A stretch of 64,000 nucleotides of DNA from Flavobacterium lindanitolerans (GTDB taxonomy: Bacteria; Bacteroidota; Bacteroidia; Flavobacteriales; Flavobacteriaceae), in assembly GCF_002846575.1 (NCBI RefSeq), contig NZ_PJND01000010.1:124001-188000 (forward strand), given 5' to 3'. Position numbers and translations under genes: made by a program. Position 1 is the first letter of the stretch, and every line of letters starts with the position of its first letter. Shown piece after piece: positions 8,775-18,477 of the stretch. The notes beneath the pieces are model-generated. The model was not told where the DNA came from. It did not search any database and saw nothing but the letters and a program-made list of their open reading frames with translations.

Positions 8775-9982
8775 AATTGGGTCATGCTTTTATAAATAGC
8801 AATGGTTTCATTGATATTTGTATTAAAATCAAAATTTTCAATTACTCTTTTTCTACAACTAGCAGAAAAATACACCTTACCTTTTTCTTTAACTTTATCA
8901 ATAGCTTCAGATAGTTGTTCAACATTTCTTTTTTCCACAACATAGCCACAATTCTCTCCTAATACTTCCGGGCAGGCGGTTGAGTCATAGACGATTGCCG
9001 GAGTTCCGCAACTTAAAGCTTCCGCTATTACTTTTCCAAATGTATCTTCGGTTGAAAGATGAACATATACATCTGAAAAGGAATAGGCTTTTGCCAACTC
9101 TTCTTTTCCATGCACATAGGAAATATGTTGTATGTTTTGTGGCAACAGTTTCTTATCATCCAAATTACCAATCATTACGATTTGCATATCCTCAGAAATA
9201 ATTTTTGACAATTTTAAGGCATCCTGAAATTTTGGATCATTGGAATGCCAGCTAGCACTAACCAATAAAATTGTAAACTTCCCAGAATCTATATTATATA
9301 CGGTTGAAAAATTCTGCTCCCCAAAATCCTTAAAAGTAGCGTGGTCAATCCAGTTGTATATCGGGCTAATAGTATACTTATTCAAAAAAGATTTTTTTAC
9401 TTCACCAGCCAGCCAGTTTGAAACCGGAATAACAGTCATTTGCGATAGGTTCGTAAACCATTTCTTTTTGTCATCATACATTTCGTTTGATCTGTCAAAA
9501 AACAAGCTTGGCGGGTATTTTTTTACTTGCGGACATGCATAACAATGAGTCTGCCACTTATAACATTGAACGTCTGTATAATGGGCACATTTTCCTGTAA
9601 AAGCCCAACAATCATGAAGCGTCCATGCTAACGGAATTCCAGAGTCAATCAGATATTCAAACAAAATCTGAAGATTCAGATAATTACCATGAAGATTATG
9701 AAGGTGAATAACATCCGGTTTTATTTCCTGAATATAGGAAACCAGCTTGCGGGTGCCTTTTTTTGTAAAATAACCTTGCTTTCCTAACAATCTTGAACCT
9801 ACATTATGCAGATGATTTTCTATGACTGTCCCAACTTTATAACTTCGGGCATAATCTGTCGTCAGCTGTCCATAAGCAATAAAGCATTCGTGTCCTTGAT
9901 GCTCCAAGACACTTGCAATATCTTCACAGATAGAGCCAGTACTTCCGTAACCGGAAACGGTATTAATCATCAGGACTCTCAC
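8771..9982 (-). CDS. GT4-family glycosyltransferase
   Basis: Retaining GT-B glycosyltransferase of 403 residues. It begins RVLMINTVSGYGSTGSICED, the glycine-rich acceptor-domain start of the WbaZ/WcaC-like group, and has a Cys/His-rich stretch (residues about 125-155, HDCWAFTGKCAHY then HCYACPQ) that is shared by this subfamily. The donor domain shows FTILLVSASW and HLSTEDTFGKVIAEALSCG (E-x7-E region). The start is GTG at 9980-9982, because it preserves the conserved beta-strand that an internal ATG would cut. It begins 7 bp after the 2-epimerase gene and its end overlaps the polymerase gene by 4 bp. Confidence 0.85.
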   Translation of the reverse strand: MRVLMINTVSGYGSTGSICEDIASVLEHQGHECFIAYGQLTTDYARSYKVGTVIENHLHNVGSRLLGKQGYFTKKGTRKLVSYIQEIKPDVIHLHNLHGNYLNLQILFEYLIDSGIPLAWTLHDCWAFTGKCAHYTDVQCYKWQTHCYACPQVKKYPPSLFFDRSNEMYDDKKKWFTNLSQMTVIPVSNWLAGEVKKSFLNKYTISPIYNWIDHATFKDFGEQNFSTVYNIDSGKFTILLVSASWHSNDPKFQDALKLSKIISEDMQIVMIGNLDDKKLLPQNIQHISYVHGKEELAKAYSFSDVYVHLSTEDTFGKVIAEALSCGTPAIVYDSTACPEVLGENCGYVVEKRNVEQLSEAIDKVKEKGKVYFSASCRKRVIENFDFNTNINETIAIYKSMTQL

Positions 9983-9989
9983 GCCTTTC

Positions 9990-11129
9990 TTAGTTTTTTT
10001 TCCAAACAGTACGATTCACATAATCGGTATAGCTCAGTATAATACGAACCATTTTCTCTGACACATTAGGCATCGAATAGTCTGCAACAGGTCTGAAATT
10101 GCGTTCATCGCCTGTTTTTTGATACTGAAGCTGTACTAATCCCTGCATTATTCTTGCAGGACTTAGCCCTACCATCATTACTGATGCTTCTTCCATTGCC
10201 TCTGGTCTTTCGTGAGCTTCACGGATATTTAATGCCCTAAAATTCAAAACAGAAGATTCCTCTGAAATGGTGCCGCTATCAGAAAGCACTGCAAAGGATT
10301 TCATTTGTAAGGCATTATAATCGTTGAATCCTAATGGTTTTAGAAACTGAACATTAGAATGCATCTGTATGTTTTTTTTCTCGATCATGTTTCTCGTACG
10401 TGGATGTGTACTTACAATAATCGGATAATCATATTTTTCTGCAATGAGGTTCAAACTCTGCATCAAGCCATTAAAGTTCTTTTCGCTATTGATGTTTTCT
10501 TCACGGTGCGAAGACACAACAAAAAACTTTCCTTCTTCCAATCCTAATCTTTCCAAAACATCAGAAGATTTGATTGACGGAAGATAATGGTTTAGGACTT
10601 CAAACATTGGAGATCCTGTTTTTATGATCCTGTCTGCAGGCAATCCTTCTCTTAAAAGATATTCTCTTGCAATGTCGCTATATGTCAGATTAATATCTGA
10701 AACGTGGTCGACAATCTTTCTGTTAGTCTCTTCAGGAACTCTTTGGTCAAAACAACGGTTTCCTGCTTCCATGTGAAAAATAGGAATATGTCTTTTCTTG
10801 GCCGGAATAGCACAAAGACAGCTATTCGTATCTCCCAATACCAAAAAAGTATCAGGATTTTCACTTTCCAACAACGGATCTATCTTTATCAAAATCTGGC
10901 CAACAGTTTCAGTTGCCGTTGCACCAGCCGCATTTAAAAAAAAGTCAGGCTTGCGAATACCTAAATCATCAAAAAATATCTGATTTAGTTCGTAGTCATA
11001 GTTTTGACCGGTATGGACAATAATATGCTCAATTGCTTCTGATTTATCCAAAGCAGCCATAACACGAGAAAGACGTATAATCTCTGGCCTAGTTCCGACC
11101 ACTGTCATTACTTTAAGTCTTGATTTCAT
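9990..11129 (-). CDS. fnlC: UDP-HexNAc 2-epimerase, FnlC/WbjD/CapG type
   Basis: Non-hydrolysing UDP-sugar 2-epimerase of 379 residues. In this context it should convert UDP-2-acetamido-2,6-dideoxy-L-talose to UDP-N-acetyl-L-fucosamine, the last step of UDP-L-FucNAc synthesis. Family motifs are KVMTVVGTRPEIIRLSRV at the N-terminus, IIVHTGQNYDYELNQIFF, FHMEAGNRCFDQRVPEETNR and VVSSHREENI, followed by LSDSGTISEESS in the C-terminal domain. The protein alone could be read as WecB (UDP-GlcNAc 2-epimerase). The neighbouring fnlA and fnlB genes and the GNRCFDQRVPEE variant favour FnlC. Cytoplasmic. Confidence 0.88.
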   Translation of the reverse strand: MKSRLKVMTVVGTRPEIIRLSRVMAALDKSEAIEHIIVHTGQNYDYELNQIFFDDLGIRKPDFFLNAAGATATETVGQILIKIDPLLESENPDTFLVLGDTNSCLCAIPAKKRHIPIFHMEAGNRCFDQRVPEETNRKIVDHVSDINLTYSDIAREYLLREGLPADRIIKTGSPMFEVLNHYLPSIKSSDVLERLGLEEGKFFVVSSHREENINSEKNFNGLMQSLNLIAEKYDYPIIVSTHPRTRNMIEKKNIQMHSNVQFLKPLGFNDYNALQMKSFAVLSDSGTISEESSVLNFRALNIREAHERPEAMEEASVMMVGLSPARIMQGLVQLQYQKTGDERNFRPVADYSMPNVSEKMVRIILSYTDYVNRTVWKKN

Positions 11130-11158
11130 TCTATCCAGGCTATTTGTTATATTTTTTA

Positions 11159-12277
11159 TTATACATTTTCAAAATAAGTATCAGGGTCATTCGGATCATA
11201 GAATTCATTAATCCAAAAAATAGTATATAACTCCTCCTCGCCTACATTTTTTATGTTATGCGTATACCAGATAGGCATATCTACATAAGCAGGTTCATTT
11301 CCATCTAAATAAAAATCAAGAACTTCTTCCGTACCTATTTGCCTTAATTGGATTAATGCCTTTCCTTTAATTACAGCGAAACGTTCAATTTTTCTGGTGT
11401 GGAAATGATTTCCCCTTGTTATACCGGGAACAGTCGTAGAAAACGAAACCTGACCGCCAACATTCAGGCGTATTACTTCAACAAAGGCACCTCTTGGGTC
11501 TGTATGCTGCGTAAATTTAACCGGGAAATAATTTGGAATATCAATATAGCAACGAAACGTATTGAAAAGGTTAGTTTCAAACTTGCTGTTTAATTGAGGG
11601 ATAATGCCCTTGTCCTGATATTCTGATTTATATCTTTCCAACAAGGCCATCAAATTGGAAACTTTGGATTCAGCTGTGTGAGGTATAATAAGCGATTCAT
11701 TACTCTCGCCTTTTTTTATGGTTTTTAAAATTTCATCGACCAGTTCACCTACATAAATCAGCTTCAGATCTCCGTCAACCTCAATAGTTGGAGTTTCATT
11801 TCGAGCTATTTTATGAGAAAAAGTAGCGACTACCGAATTGTAGTTGGGATGTCCAAAAGGACCAAAAACATTGGGAATAATCATGCCTGTGAATTTTCCA
11901 CCTGAAGTTTTAGCCCATTGAGCCATTAATTCCCTGCCTTCTTTTTTGGATTTCCCATACAAATTGTCTCTTTCCTCTTGTGTCGAAGAAGAAAAAATAA
12001 CATGGGCTTTACTGTTTGTTTTGTTTAAAGCATTGACCAACTTTTGAACCAACCCTAAATTAGTGTCATAAATTACCTGAGGGTCATTATGCCTGTTCAT
12101 AGCAGCCAAATGCACAATCACATCGCATTGCGAAACAAAATCGTATAGTTTTCCTTCATCTTCAAAGAAATCTTTTTCAAATTCAATTCTTTGAAATTCC
12201 TCCTGAAAAAGTCCGATTGTATTATACAAATGTTTCCCTACAAATCCGGCCTGGCCAGTAATTCCTACTCTTAGCAT
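11159..12277 (-). CDS. fnlB: Bifunctional C-3 epimerase/C-4 reductase, FnlB/WbjC/CapF
   Basis: Second enzyme of UDP-L-FucNAc synthesis, with 372 residues in two domains. Residues 1-245 are an NAD(P)-binding SDR reductase (RVGITGQAGFVGKHL; the catalytic region contains FSSSTQEERDNLYGKSKKEG, with a Y-x3-K pair). Residues about 255-372 are a cupin (ITRGNHFHTRKIERFAVIKG, metal-binding His and Glu; then DMPIWYTHNIKNVG) that carries the C-3 epimerase activity in characterised CapF. This exact two-domain layout is diagnostic. It lies 20 bp after the free-standing cupin gene and 29 bp before fnlC. Confidence 0.92.
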   Translation of the reverse strand: MLRVGITGQAGFVGKHLYNTIGLFQEEFQRIEFEKDFFEDEGKLYDFVSQCDVIVHLAAMNRHNDPQVIYDTNLGLVQKLVNALNKTNSKAHVIFSSSTQEERDNLYGKSKKEGRELMAQWAKTSGGKFTGMIIPNVFGPFGHPNYNSVVATFSHKIARNETPTIEVDGDLKLIYVGELVDEILKTIKKGESNESLIIPHTAESKVSNLMALLERYKSEYQDKGIIPQLNSKFETNLFNTFRCYIDIPNYFPVKFTQHTDPRGAFVEVIRLNVGGQVSFSTTVPGITRGNHFHTRKIERFAVIKGKALIQLRQIGTEEVLDFYLDGNEPAYVDMPIWYTHNIKNVGEEELYTIFWINEFYDPNDPDTYFENV

Positions 12278-12297
12278 CTTTATTTTATATATTTTTT

Positions 12298-12729
12298 TTA
12301 ATTCCAGTCAAACCAGAGTTTGCTATCAAATCTAAAATTATCTTTCGATGATTCTTCTAATGAAAAATCAGAGAAAACAATCATTCTTGAGTTTTTTTCT
12401 AAGGCTTTGAAACCATTTGCAAAATTACCCGGAATATGCAAAATCTGATTTTCATCAGCATTCAGAACAAATTCCCTGACTTCTAGTTTTTCAGAAGGAT
12501 TTTTCCAATCATCCGGCTGGACAACCGCTACTAAAAAGCTTCCTGAAATGACCTGAAACCATTTCTGCTCTCTTTTATGTGCCTGCCACGCTCTGATTAC
12601 TATAGTGTCGGGATGTTCTATAATGTAATAACGTTTGACTTCTGAAAGGTCAAATTCATTGGCATAAAACAGTTTCCCTCTTTCATCCTCATGAATATTA
12701 CCCTGAATTATTTGAGGCTGATTCTTCAT
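12298..12729 (-). CDS. Free-standing cupin, WxcM/FdtA-like sugar isomerase family
   Basis: A 143-residue single-domain cupin between fnlA and fnlB. It resembles the sugar 3,4-ketoisomerase/WxcM-like and RmlC-like small cupins. IHEDERGKLFYANEFDLSEV opens the domain. RAWQAHKREQKWFQVISGSF holds the conserved His and the barrel strand, and LHIPGNFANGFKALEKNS matches the 'IPxGxxHGF' block of such proteins, with Asn-Ala in place of the usual His. CapF already contains a cupin, so this extra one is not explained by the known three-enzyme route. It may act on the 4-keto intermediate or make a different sugar. It starts 1 bp after fnlA. Confidence 0.75.
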   Translation of the reverse strand: MKNQPQIIQGNIHEDERGKLFYANEFDLSEVKRYYIIEHPDTIVIRAWQAHKREQKWFQVISGSFLVAVVQPDDWKNPSEKLEVREFVLNADENQILHIPGNFANGFKALEKNSRMIVFSDFSLEESSKDNFRFDSKLWFDWN

Positions 12730-12730
12730 C

Positions 12731-13768
12731 TTAACTTGGCAATTGGGCTACATCTTCGCCAAAAACTTCTTTTCTTACCAAAGGCAATTTGACTAATAAT
12801 TTCTTCATCCCTTCCACACCAAGCTGTTCTGTATTGTGAGAATGATAATCTTCGATAATTGAAATGTCTTTTTCACCCTCGGAAAAATATTGGGCATAAT
12901 TCAAATCCCTATTGTCTGCCGGAATTCTATAAAATTCTCCCATATCTTCCGCTTTTGCCATTTCTTCACGGGTACATAATGTCTCGTATAGTTTTTCTCC
13001 ATGACGTGTTCCTATGACTTTGATTTCATTATCTGCCTTACACAGATCTTTCAAAGCTAGAGCCAGGTCATTAATGGTTCCTGCAGGAGCTTTATTTACA
13101 AAAAGATCGCCCTGATTTCCGTGTTCAAAAGCAAAAAGGACTAATTCTACCGCCTCATCAAGAGACATTAAAAAACGTGTCATTTTTGGATCTGTTATTG
13201 TAATTTGCTTTCCTGATTTGATCTGATTCAAAAACAATGGAATTACTGATCCTCTTGACGCCATCACATTTCCATATCTTGTCAAACAGACAACTGTTTT
13301 ATTTTCATGTATGTTTCTGGATGCTGCAATGGCTACTTTTTCCATCAATGCTTTTGAAATTCCCATTGCATTGATAGGATAAGCCGCCTTATCTGTACTC
13401 AGGCAAATTATTTTCTGTACACCATTGGCTACAGCGGCGTCAATTGTATTTTGTGTTCCAAAAACATTGGTTTTAGTAGCTTCTATCGGGAAAAATTCGC
13501 AGGATGGAACTTGTTTTAAAGCTGCAGCATGAAAAACATAGTCCACACCGTGCATGGCTTTTTCAATACTGCTATAATCACGGACATCTCCAATATAAAA
13601 TTTCAGCTTATCATTTTTAAGCTGATTTCTCATATCATCCTGTTTTTTCTCATCTCTGGAAAAAATTCTGATTTCTTTAAAATGATCCGTATGCAGAAAA
13701 CGATGTAATACTGCATTTCCAAATGAACCTGTTCCTCCCGTTATTAAAAGCGTTTTATTTTTCAACAT
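12731..13768 (-). CDS. fnlA: UDP-GlcNAc 4,6-dehydratase/5-epimerase, FnlA/WbjB/CapE
   Basis: First enzyme of the UDP-L-FucNAc route, 345 residues, extended SDR family. The NAD-binding motif is LLITGGTGSFGNAVL. The active-site region reads LSTDKAAYPINAMGISKALM, in which the Met-x3-Lys pair replaces Tyr-x3-Lys as in FlaA1/CapE-type inverting dehydratases. GNVMASRGSVIPLF and TRHGEKLYETL are conserved substrate-binding blocks, and the C-terminal extension (HNTEQLGVEGMKKLL) is typical of CapE. It lies 38 bp after the 6-dehydrogenase gene and 1 bp before the cupin gene. Confidence 0.92.
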   Translation of the reverse strand: MLKNKTLLITGGTGSFGNAVLHRFLHTDHFKEIRIFSRDEKKQDDMRNQLKNDKLKFYIGDVRDYSSIEKAMHGVDYVFHAAALKQVPSCEFFPIEATKTNVFGTQNTIDAAVANGVQKIICLSTDKAAYPINAMGISKALMEKVAIAASRNIHENKTVVCLTRYGNVMASRGSVIPLFLNQIKSGKQITITDPKMTRFLMSLDEAVELVLFAFEHGNQGDLFVNKAPAGTINDLALALKDLCKADNEIKVIGTRHGEKLYETLCTREEMAKAEDMGEFYRIPADNRDLNYAQYFSEGEKDISIIEDYHSHNTEQLGVEGMKKLLVKLPLVRKEVFGEDVAQLPS

Positions 13769-13806
13769 ATCTATTTTGACTTTTTTTGCTTCTTCTCGTG
13801 TTTTAT

Positions 13807-15087
13807 TTATAATCTTCCGTCTGCGTTATCCAAAACTCCTTTTACATCATAAACCAATCCATTGTCTTTACATAAGGATGCCATATCCAGATTTAAAAAT
13901 TCTTTATGTGCTACTCCTAAAACTACTGAATCAAACTGCTTATTTGGTAATAATTTTGTAGTGCTCAGGTCGTATTCATGTCTGACTTCTTCTGGATTTG
14001 CCCATGGGTCATATATGGTAATTTTCATAGAATATTCTTCCAAAGCCTTAATGACGTCAATAATCTTTGTATTGCGTACATCCGGACAGTTTTCTTTAAA
14101 AGTAATTCCCAACATTAGCAGTTCCGCACCGTTGACTTTGATTCCTTTTTTAATCATCAGTTTTACGATCTGCGACGCTACATATTCTCCCATACTATCA
14201 TTAAGTCTTCTACCTGCCAGGATAATCTCCGGGTGATAGCCTACTTCCTGTGCTTTTTGCGCCAAGTAATAGGGGTCGACACCTATGCAGTGACCTCCAA
14301 CCAATCCTGGTTTAAATGCCAGAAAGTTCCATTTTGTGCCTGCAGCTTTAAGTACATCATGGGTATCAATACCTAACAGATTAAAAATTTTTGCCAGTTC
14401 GTTGACAAAAGCAATATTAATATCTCTTTGAGAATTCTCTATTACTTTTGCCGCTTCAGCTACTTTAATTGTAGGCGCCAAATGTGTTCCGGCTGTAATT
14501 ACTGATTTATATAATTCATTTACTTTTTGTCCAATCTCAGGTGTAGATCCAGCGGTTACTTTAAGTATTTGTTCTACAGTATGCTCCTTATCGCCAGGAT
14601 TGATTCTTTCAGGAGAATAACCTGCGTAAAAATCTACATTAAATTTTAATCCCGATATTTTTTCTAAAACCGGCACACATTCTTCTTCAGTAACTCCGGG
14701 ATAAACAGTAGATTCATAAATAACAATATCTCCTTTTTTCAATACTTTTCCTACTGTCTCACTTGCTTTATAAAGCGGAGTCAGGTCAGGACGGTTATTT
14801 TTGTCAACGGGAGTAGGAACAGTGACTATATAATAATTGCAGTTGGCTATATCCTCTATGTTTGATGAACAAAACAATCCATTCTCGAGTCCATCAAGAC
14901 TAACTTTCAGGACTTCTTGCAGTTCAATATCAGAAACTTCAAGAGTAGTATCTATACCTAAACGCAGTTCTTTTATCCTATTTTGGTTAATATCAAATCC
15001 TACTACCTGATATTTTGTAGAAAATAGCCTTGCAAGTGGCAATCCTACATAACCCAGACCTATTACAGCAATTTTTTTTAAACTCAT
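13807..15087 (-). CDS. tviB: UDP-N-acetylhexosamine 6-dehydrogenase (TviB/WbpO type)
   Basis: NAD-dependent nucleotide-sugar dehydrogenase of 426 residues that oxidises the C6 hydroxyl of a UDP-HexNAc to the uronic acid. The N-terminal domain begins IAVIGLGYVGLPLARLFS. YIVTVPTPVDKNNRPDL and YESTVYPGVTEE follow, and the catalytic Cys is in KPGLVGGHCIGVDPYYL. The C-terminal UDP-binding domain contains LMLGITFKENCPDVRNT. SPERINPGDKEH and the HCIGVDPYYL form place it with TviB/WbpO (UDP-GalNAc or UDP-GlcNAc) rather than with UDP-glucose dehydrogenase. The next gene upstream is a matching 4-epimerase, so UDP-GalNAcA is a plausible product. Confidence 0.85.
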   Translation of the reverse strand: MSLKKIAVIGLGYVGLPLARLFSTKYQVVGFDINQNRIKELRLGIDTTLEVSDIELQEVLKVSLDGLENGLFCSSNIEDIANCNYYIVTVPTPVDKNNRPDLTPLYKASETVGKVLKKGDIVIYESTVYPGVTEEECVPVLEKISGLKFNVDFYAGYSPERINPGDKEHTVEQILKVTAGSTPEIGQKVNELYKSVITAGTHLAPTIKVAEAAKVIENSQRDINIAFVNELAKIFNLLGIDTHDVLKAAGTKWNFLAFKPGLVGGHCIGVDPYYLAQKAQEVGYHPEIILAGRRLNDSMGEYVASQIVKLMIKKGIKVNGAELLMLGITFKENCPDVRNTKIIDVIKALEEYSMKITIYDPWANPEEVRHEYDLSTTKLLPNKQFDSVVLGVAHKEFLNLDMASLCKDNGLVYDVKGVLDNADGRL

Positions 15088-15133
15088 TGAAGTTTATTTA
15101 GTTATTCTGTACATTATTAAATACCTACAGAAA

Positions 15134-16102
15134 TTATTTCAAATTTTCCCAATACCAACTAACAGCTTCTTTTAATCCTTCTTTTATATTATGTGTCGGT
15201 TCATATCCTAATAACTTTTGGGCTTTTTCAATACTTGCCAGGGAATGTGGTATATCTCCTTTTCTGTTAGGCCCATGTTTTATTTCTACAGCCTCAATTT
15301 TTGGATCTAAAACGGTCAAAAATTGTTTTAAATAATTTACCAATTCATTCAATGTCGTTCGGTCACCAACAGCCGTATTATAAACGGTGTTTAGTGCTTT
15401 CGGATTTTCCGTTAACATTGCCTTTTCATTCATCTGAATGACATTGTCAATATACGTAAAATCTCGTGAAAAATCTCCGGCTCCATTAATTACCGGGCTT
15501 TCATAATTCATAAATTGCTTTACAAACAAAGGAATTACAGCTGCATAGGCTCCATTAGGATCTTGTCGCCTGCCAAAAACATTAAAATATCTCAGGCCAA
15601 TTGTTTGTAATCCGTAAGTTCTGCTGAAAACATCAGCATACAACTCGTTAACATATTTAGTAATAGCATAAGGAGATAGTGGTTTCCCTATTTTATCTTC
15701 TACTTTTGGCAAGGTTTCCGAATCGCCATAGGTTGACGAACTGGCTGCATATATAAATCGTTTTACATTAGCATCACGAGAAGCGACAAGCATATTCAAA
15801 AAGCCGGAAACATTGACTTCATTACTTGTTATCGGATCGTTTATAGAACGTGGAACCGACCCTAAGGCTGCCTGATGCAATACATAATCGATTCCTTGGA
15901 CTGCTTTCATGCAGGTTTCAAGGTTTCGAATGTCGCCTTCAATCAGCATAAAGTCCGGATTATCGAAAAAAGGCTCAATATTATGTCTATGCCCTGTAGC
16001 AAAATTATCCAGACAAACAATCTGGTTCCCTTTTTCCAGGAAATATTCACACAAATTGGATCCTATAAATCCTGCTCCTCCTGTAATAAGTATCTTCGAC
16101 AT
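15134..16102 (-). CDS. tviC: UDP-HexNAc 4-epimerase (TviC/WbpP type)
   Basis: Extended SDR epimerase of 322 residues that interconverts UDP-GlcNAc(A) and UDP-GalNAc(A). The start is the ATG at 16100-16102, directly before KILITGGAGFIGSNLCEYF. A longer reading to 16219 runs into the 3' end of rmlA and lacks homology. The catalytic block is AASSSTYGDSETLPKVED (Ser) with SPYAITKYVNELYADVF (Tyr-x3-Lys). YFNVFGRRQDPNGAYAAVIP is the TviC/WbpP-type substrate loop, and DFSRDFTYIDNVI follows. The pairing with the tviB-like gene is the usual arrangement for HexNAc uronic acid synthesis. Simple GalE activity cannot be excluded. Confidence 0.85.
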   Translation of the reverse strand: MSKILITGGAGFIGSNLCEYFLEKGNQIVCLDNFATGHRHNIEPFFDNPDFMLIEGDIRNLETCMKAVQGIDYVLHQAALGSVPRSINDPITSNEVNVSGFLNMLVASRDANVKRFIYAASSSTYGDSETLPKVEDKIGKPLSPYAITKYVNELYADVFSRTYGLQTIGLRYFNVFGRRQDPNGAYAAVIPLFVKQFMNYESPVINGAGDFSRDFTYIDNVIQMNEKAMLTENPKALNTVYNTAVGDRTTLNELVNYLKQFLTVLDPKIEAVEIKHGPNRKGDIPHSLASIEKAQKLLGYEPTHNIKEGLKEAVSWYWENLK

Positions 16103-16148
16103 TTTTTCTACCACGCTTGGGTTATAGCAATTAGCAATACTAAAGTAC

Positions 16149-17027
16149 TTATTTTCTATTAGCCAGTCGCAACAAATACTGTCCGTATTCGTTTTTTTGC
16201 AACGGGGTGGCCAATTCAATCAGTTTTTCTTTTGTAATATATCCCATTTCATAGGCAATTTCTTCCAAACAGGCTACTTTAAGCCCCTGTCTTTTTTCGA
16301 TGGTCTGGATAAAGTTTGAAGCTTCCAATAATGATTCGTGAGTTCCGGTATCCAACCATGCATAACCGCGTCCCATCAATTCTACTTTCAAATTTTTTGA
16401 ATGCAGGTATTCCTGATTCACTGTGGTGATTTCCAATTCTCCCCTATCGCTTGGTTTTATATTTTTTGCAATTTCAACAACAGAGTTTGGAAAGAAATAC
16501 AAGCCAACAACGGCATAATTGCTTTTTGGTTCTTTTGGTTTTTCTTCAATTGAAATTACGTTCCCTGTTTTGTCAAATTCGGCAACACCATAACGTTCCG
16601 GATCCTGAACATAGTATCCAAAAACCGTAGCCTTTTTATCGACTACTACATTATTCACTGCTGTTTTAAGCAGGTCTGTGAGTCCGTGCCCGTAAAAAAT
16701 ATTGTCTCCTAAAATAAGGCAAACGTCGTCCGAGCCAATAAATTTCTCTCCAATTATAAAAGCCTGGGCCAATCCATCCGGACTTGGCTGTTCTGCATAT
16801 TCAATCTTGATTCCGAAATCATCTCCATTCCCTAAAAGGTTTCTGAAATTAGGCAAATCATGCGGTGTAGATATTACCAAAACCTCATCGATTCCGGCCA
16901 ACATTAAAACCGATAATGGATAATAGATCATTGGCTTGTCATAAATCGCCATTAATTGTTTCGATATCGAACGGGTTAGCGGATATAACCTTGTTCCCGA
17001 ACCTCCGGCTAATATTATACCTTTCAT
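16149..17027 (-). CDS. rmlA: Glucose-1-phosphate thymidylyltransferase
   Basis: First step of dTDP-L-rhamnose synthesis: glucose-1-phosphate plus dTTP to dTDP-glucose. The 292 residues show the signature [20 protein letters not shown], the Mg-binding [27 protein letters not shown] and [19 protein letters not shown] near the C-terminal end. The start ATG at 17025-17027 overlaps the rmlD stop by 4 bp. The length and motifs match RmlA1-type enzymes. All four rml genes are present, in the order B-C-D-A along the transcript. Confidence 0.95.
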   Translation of the reverse strand: MKGIILAGGSGTRLYPLTRSISKQLMAIYDKPMIYYPLSVLMLAGIDEVLVISTPHDLPNFRNLLGNGDDFGIKIEYAEQPSPDGLAQAFIIGEKFIGSDDVCLILGDNIFYGHGLTDLLKTAVNNVVVDKKATVFGYYVQDPERYGVAEFDKTGNVISIEEKPKEPKSNYAVVGLYFFPNSVVEIAKNIKPSDRGELEITTVNQEYLHSKNLKVELMGRGYAWLDTGTHESLLEASNFIQTIEKRQGLKVACLEEIAYEMGYITKEKLIELATPLQKNEYGQYLLRLANRK

Positions 17028-17887
17028 ATGTTTTTGCCTATATTATTTAAACATTTTTCCAGACTTGATTTGTAATCTGAAATCTTGATTTTATAAACTC
17101 CTTTAATCTTGGTCTTATCTAATAATGAGTATGCCGGTCTTTTGGCAGGCGTAGGATAGGCTTCAGATGGAATACCTTTTACATCACAATTGTTTCCTGA
17201 AATTTCCTTGATAGCGAGAGCAAACTCAAACCAGCTTATTTTTCCTTCATTTGAAAAATTATAGATTCCGGGATACCAATTTTCTGTTTCAATGATTTTT
17301 AAGATGGCTTCTGCCAAATCTTTTGCATAGGTCGGGCTTCCAATCTGGTCATTGACTACACTTATCGAATCCTTTTCATTCATCAACCGCAACATGGTCT
17401 TGACAAAATTACTTCCAAATTCAGAATATACCCACGCAGTCCTGATAATAATACTGTCAGGATTGTTTTCCTGACAGGCAATCTCGCCCAGCAATTTTGT
17501 CCTGCCGTATTCGTTTTGAGGATTGGTCTGGTCGTTTTCCTTTAAGGGAATTTCAGAAGTTCCGTCAAAAACATAATCTGTAGAGATATGGATGAGTTTA
17601 CAATTATTTTCAAAACTCCATTTTGCTAACAGGGCTACAGCTTTATGATTGACTAAATCTGCCAATTCGACTTCTGTTTCAGCCTTGTCAACTGCTGTGT
17701 AGGCTGCACAATTAATCAAATAGTCAGGTTTCGTTTTTTCTAAAAAAGACCGCGTTTCCGACTCGCTTTCAAGTGAAAATTCAGCTCTGTCAGCAAAAAC
17801 GAAATCAAAATCGGAAAAAAGCGGGGACAGCACTCTTATTTCACTCCCTAATTGTCCATTGGCACCGGTTATCAGTATTTTTTTCAT
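17024..17887 (-). CDS. rmlD: dTDP-4-dehydrorhamnose reductase
   Basis: Final step of dTDP-L-rhamnose synthesis, NAD(P)H-dependent. The 287-residue SDR protein begins [51 protein letters not shown] and the Tyr-x3-Lys pair in [14 protein letters not shown] are all RmlD hallmarks. [17 protein letters not shown] completes the active site, and the C-terminal [13 protein letters not shown] binds substrate. It starts 9 bp after rmlC and overlaps rmlA by 4 bp. Confidence 0.95.
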   Translation of the reverse strand: MKKILITGANGQLGSEIRVLSPLFSDFDFVFADRAEFSLESESETRSFLEKTKPDYLINCAAYTAVDKAETEVELADLVNHKAVALLAKWSFENNCKLIHISTDYVFDGTSEIPLKENDQTNPQNEYGRTKLLGEIACQENNPDSIIIRTAWVYSEFGSNFVKTMLRLMNEKDSISVVNDQIGSPTYAKDLAEAILKIIETENWYPGIYNFSNEGKISWFEFALAIKEISGNNCDVKGIPSEAYPTPAKRPAYSLLDKTKIKGVYKIKISDYKSSLEKCLNNIGKNI

Positions 17888-17896
17888 AGATTGCGA

Positions 17897-18436
17897 CTAC
17901 TCTAAATCTTTCAATTCTCCCAGAATCTGGTCTTTTGCAGAAACGATACTTTCCTTATGATTAAGTTTCCAGTCAATGTTTAGTGACGGGTCATCAAAAC
18001 GGATTCCCCTTTCGCTATCCTTATCATACAGTTGGTCTACTTTATACGAAACCATGGCTGTTGGGCTCAAAACTGAAAATCCATGTGCAAATCCTTGGGG
18101 AATCAGCAACTGTTTCTTATTTTCTGCCGACAACAAAATGCTAAAATGTTGCCCATAGGTTTTAGAATCTTTACGGATGTCTACAGCAACATCAAGGATT
18201 TCTCCTTGCAAAACACGAACTAATTTTGTCTGAGCAAATGGTGGCACCTGTAAATGTAGTCCGCGAATAACTCCATATTTTGAAAAGGACTGGTTGTCCT
18301 GAATAAATTTTATATCAATGCCATTTTCACGAAATAATGCTTCATTATAAGATTCAAAAAAGTAGCCTCTTTCATCTTCAAATACTCTTGGAGTGATGAC
18401 AAGCAAATCTTCTATCGGCGTGTTTTCAATTTTCAT
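17897..18436 (-). CDS. rmlC: dTDP-4-dehydrorhamnose 3,5-epimerase
   Basis: Cupin epimerase of 179 residues acting on the 4-keto-6-deoxyglucose intermediate. The motifs are complete: RVFEDERGYFFESYNEALF, IQDNQSFSKYGVIRGLHLQ (catalytic His in RGLHLQ), VDIRKDSKTYGQH, and LLIPQGFAHGFSVLSPTAMV followed by the catalytic Tyr region YKVDQLYDKDSERGI. It lies 41 bp after rmlB and 9 bp before rmlD. Full length. Confidence 0.95.
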   Translation of the reverse strand: MKIENTPIEDLLVITPRVFEDERGYFFESYNEALFRENGIDIKFIQDNQSFSKYGVIRGLHLQVPPFAQTKLVRVLQGEILDVAVDIRKDSKTYGQHFSILLSAENKKQLLIPQGFAHGFSVLSPTAMVSYKVDQLYDKDSERGIRFDDPSLNIDWKLNHKESIVSAKDQILGELKDLE

Positions 18437-18477
18437 TTCAGTTTTATTTTAACTGGTTTGTTTTAGACGGCAAATAG

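Noticed and set aside
16103..16219. N-terminal extension of the UDP-HexNAc 4-epimerase
   Set aside because: It overlaps the rmlA 3' end, and the SDR fold starts exactly at the ATG at 16102.
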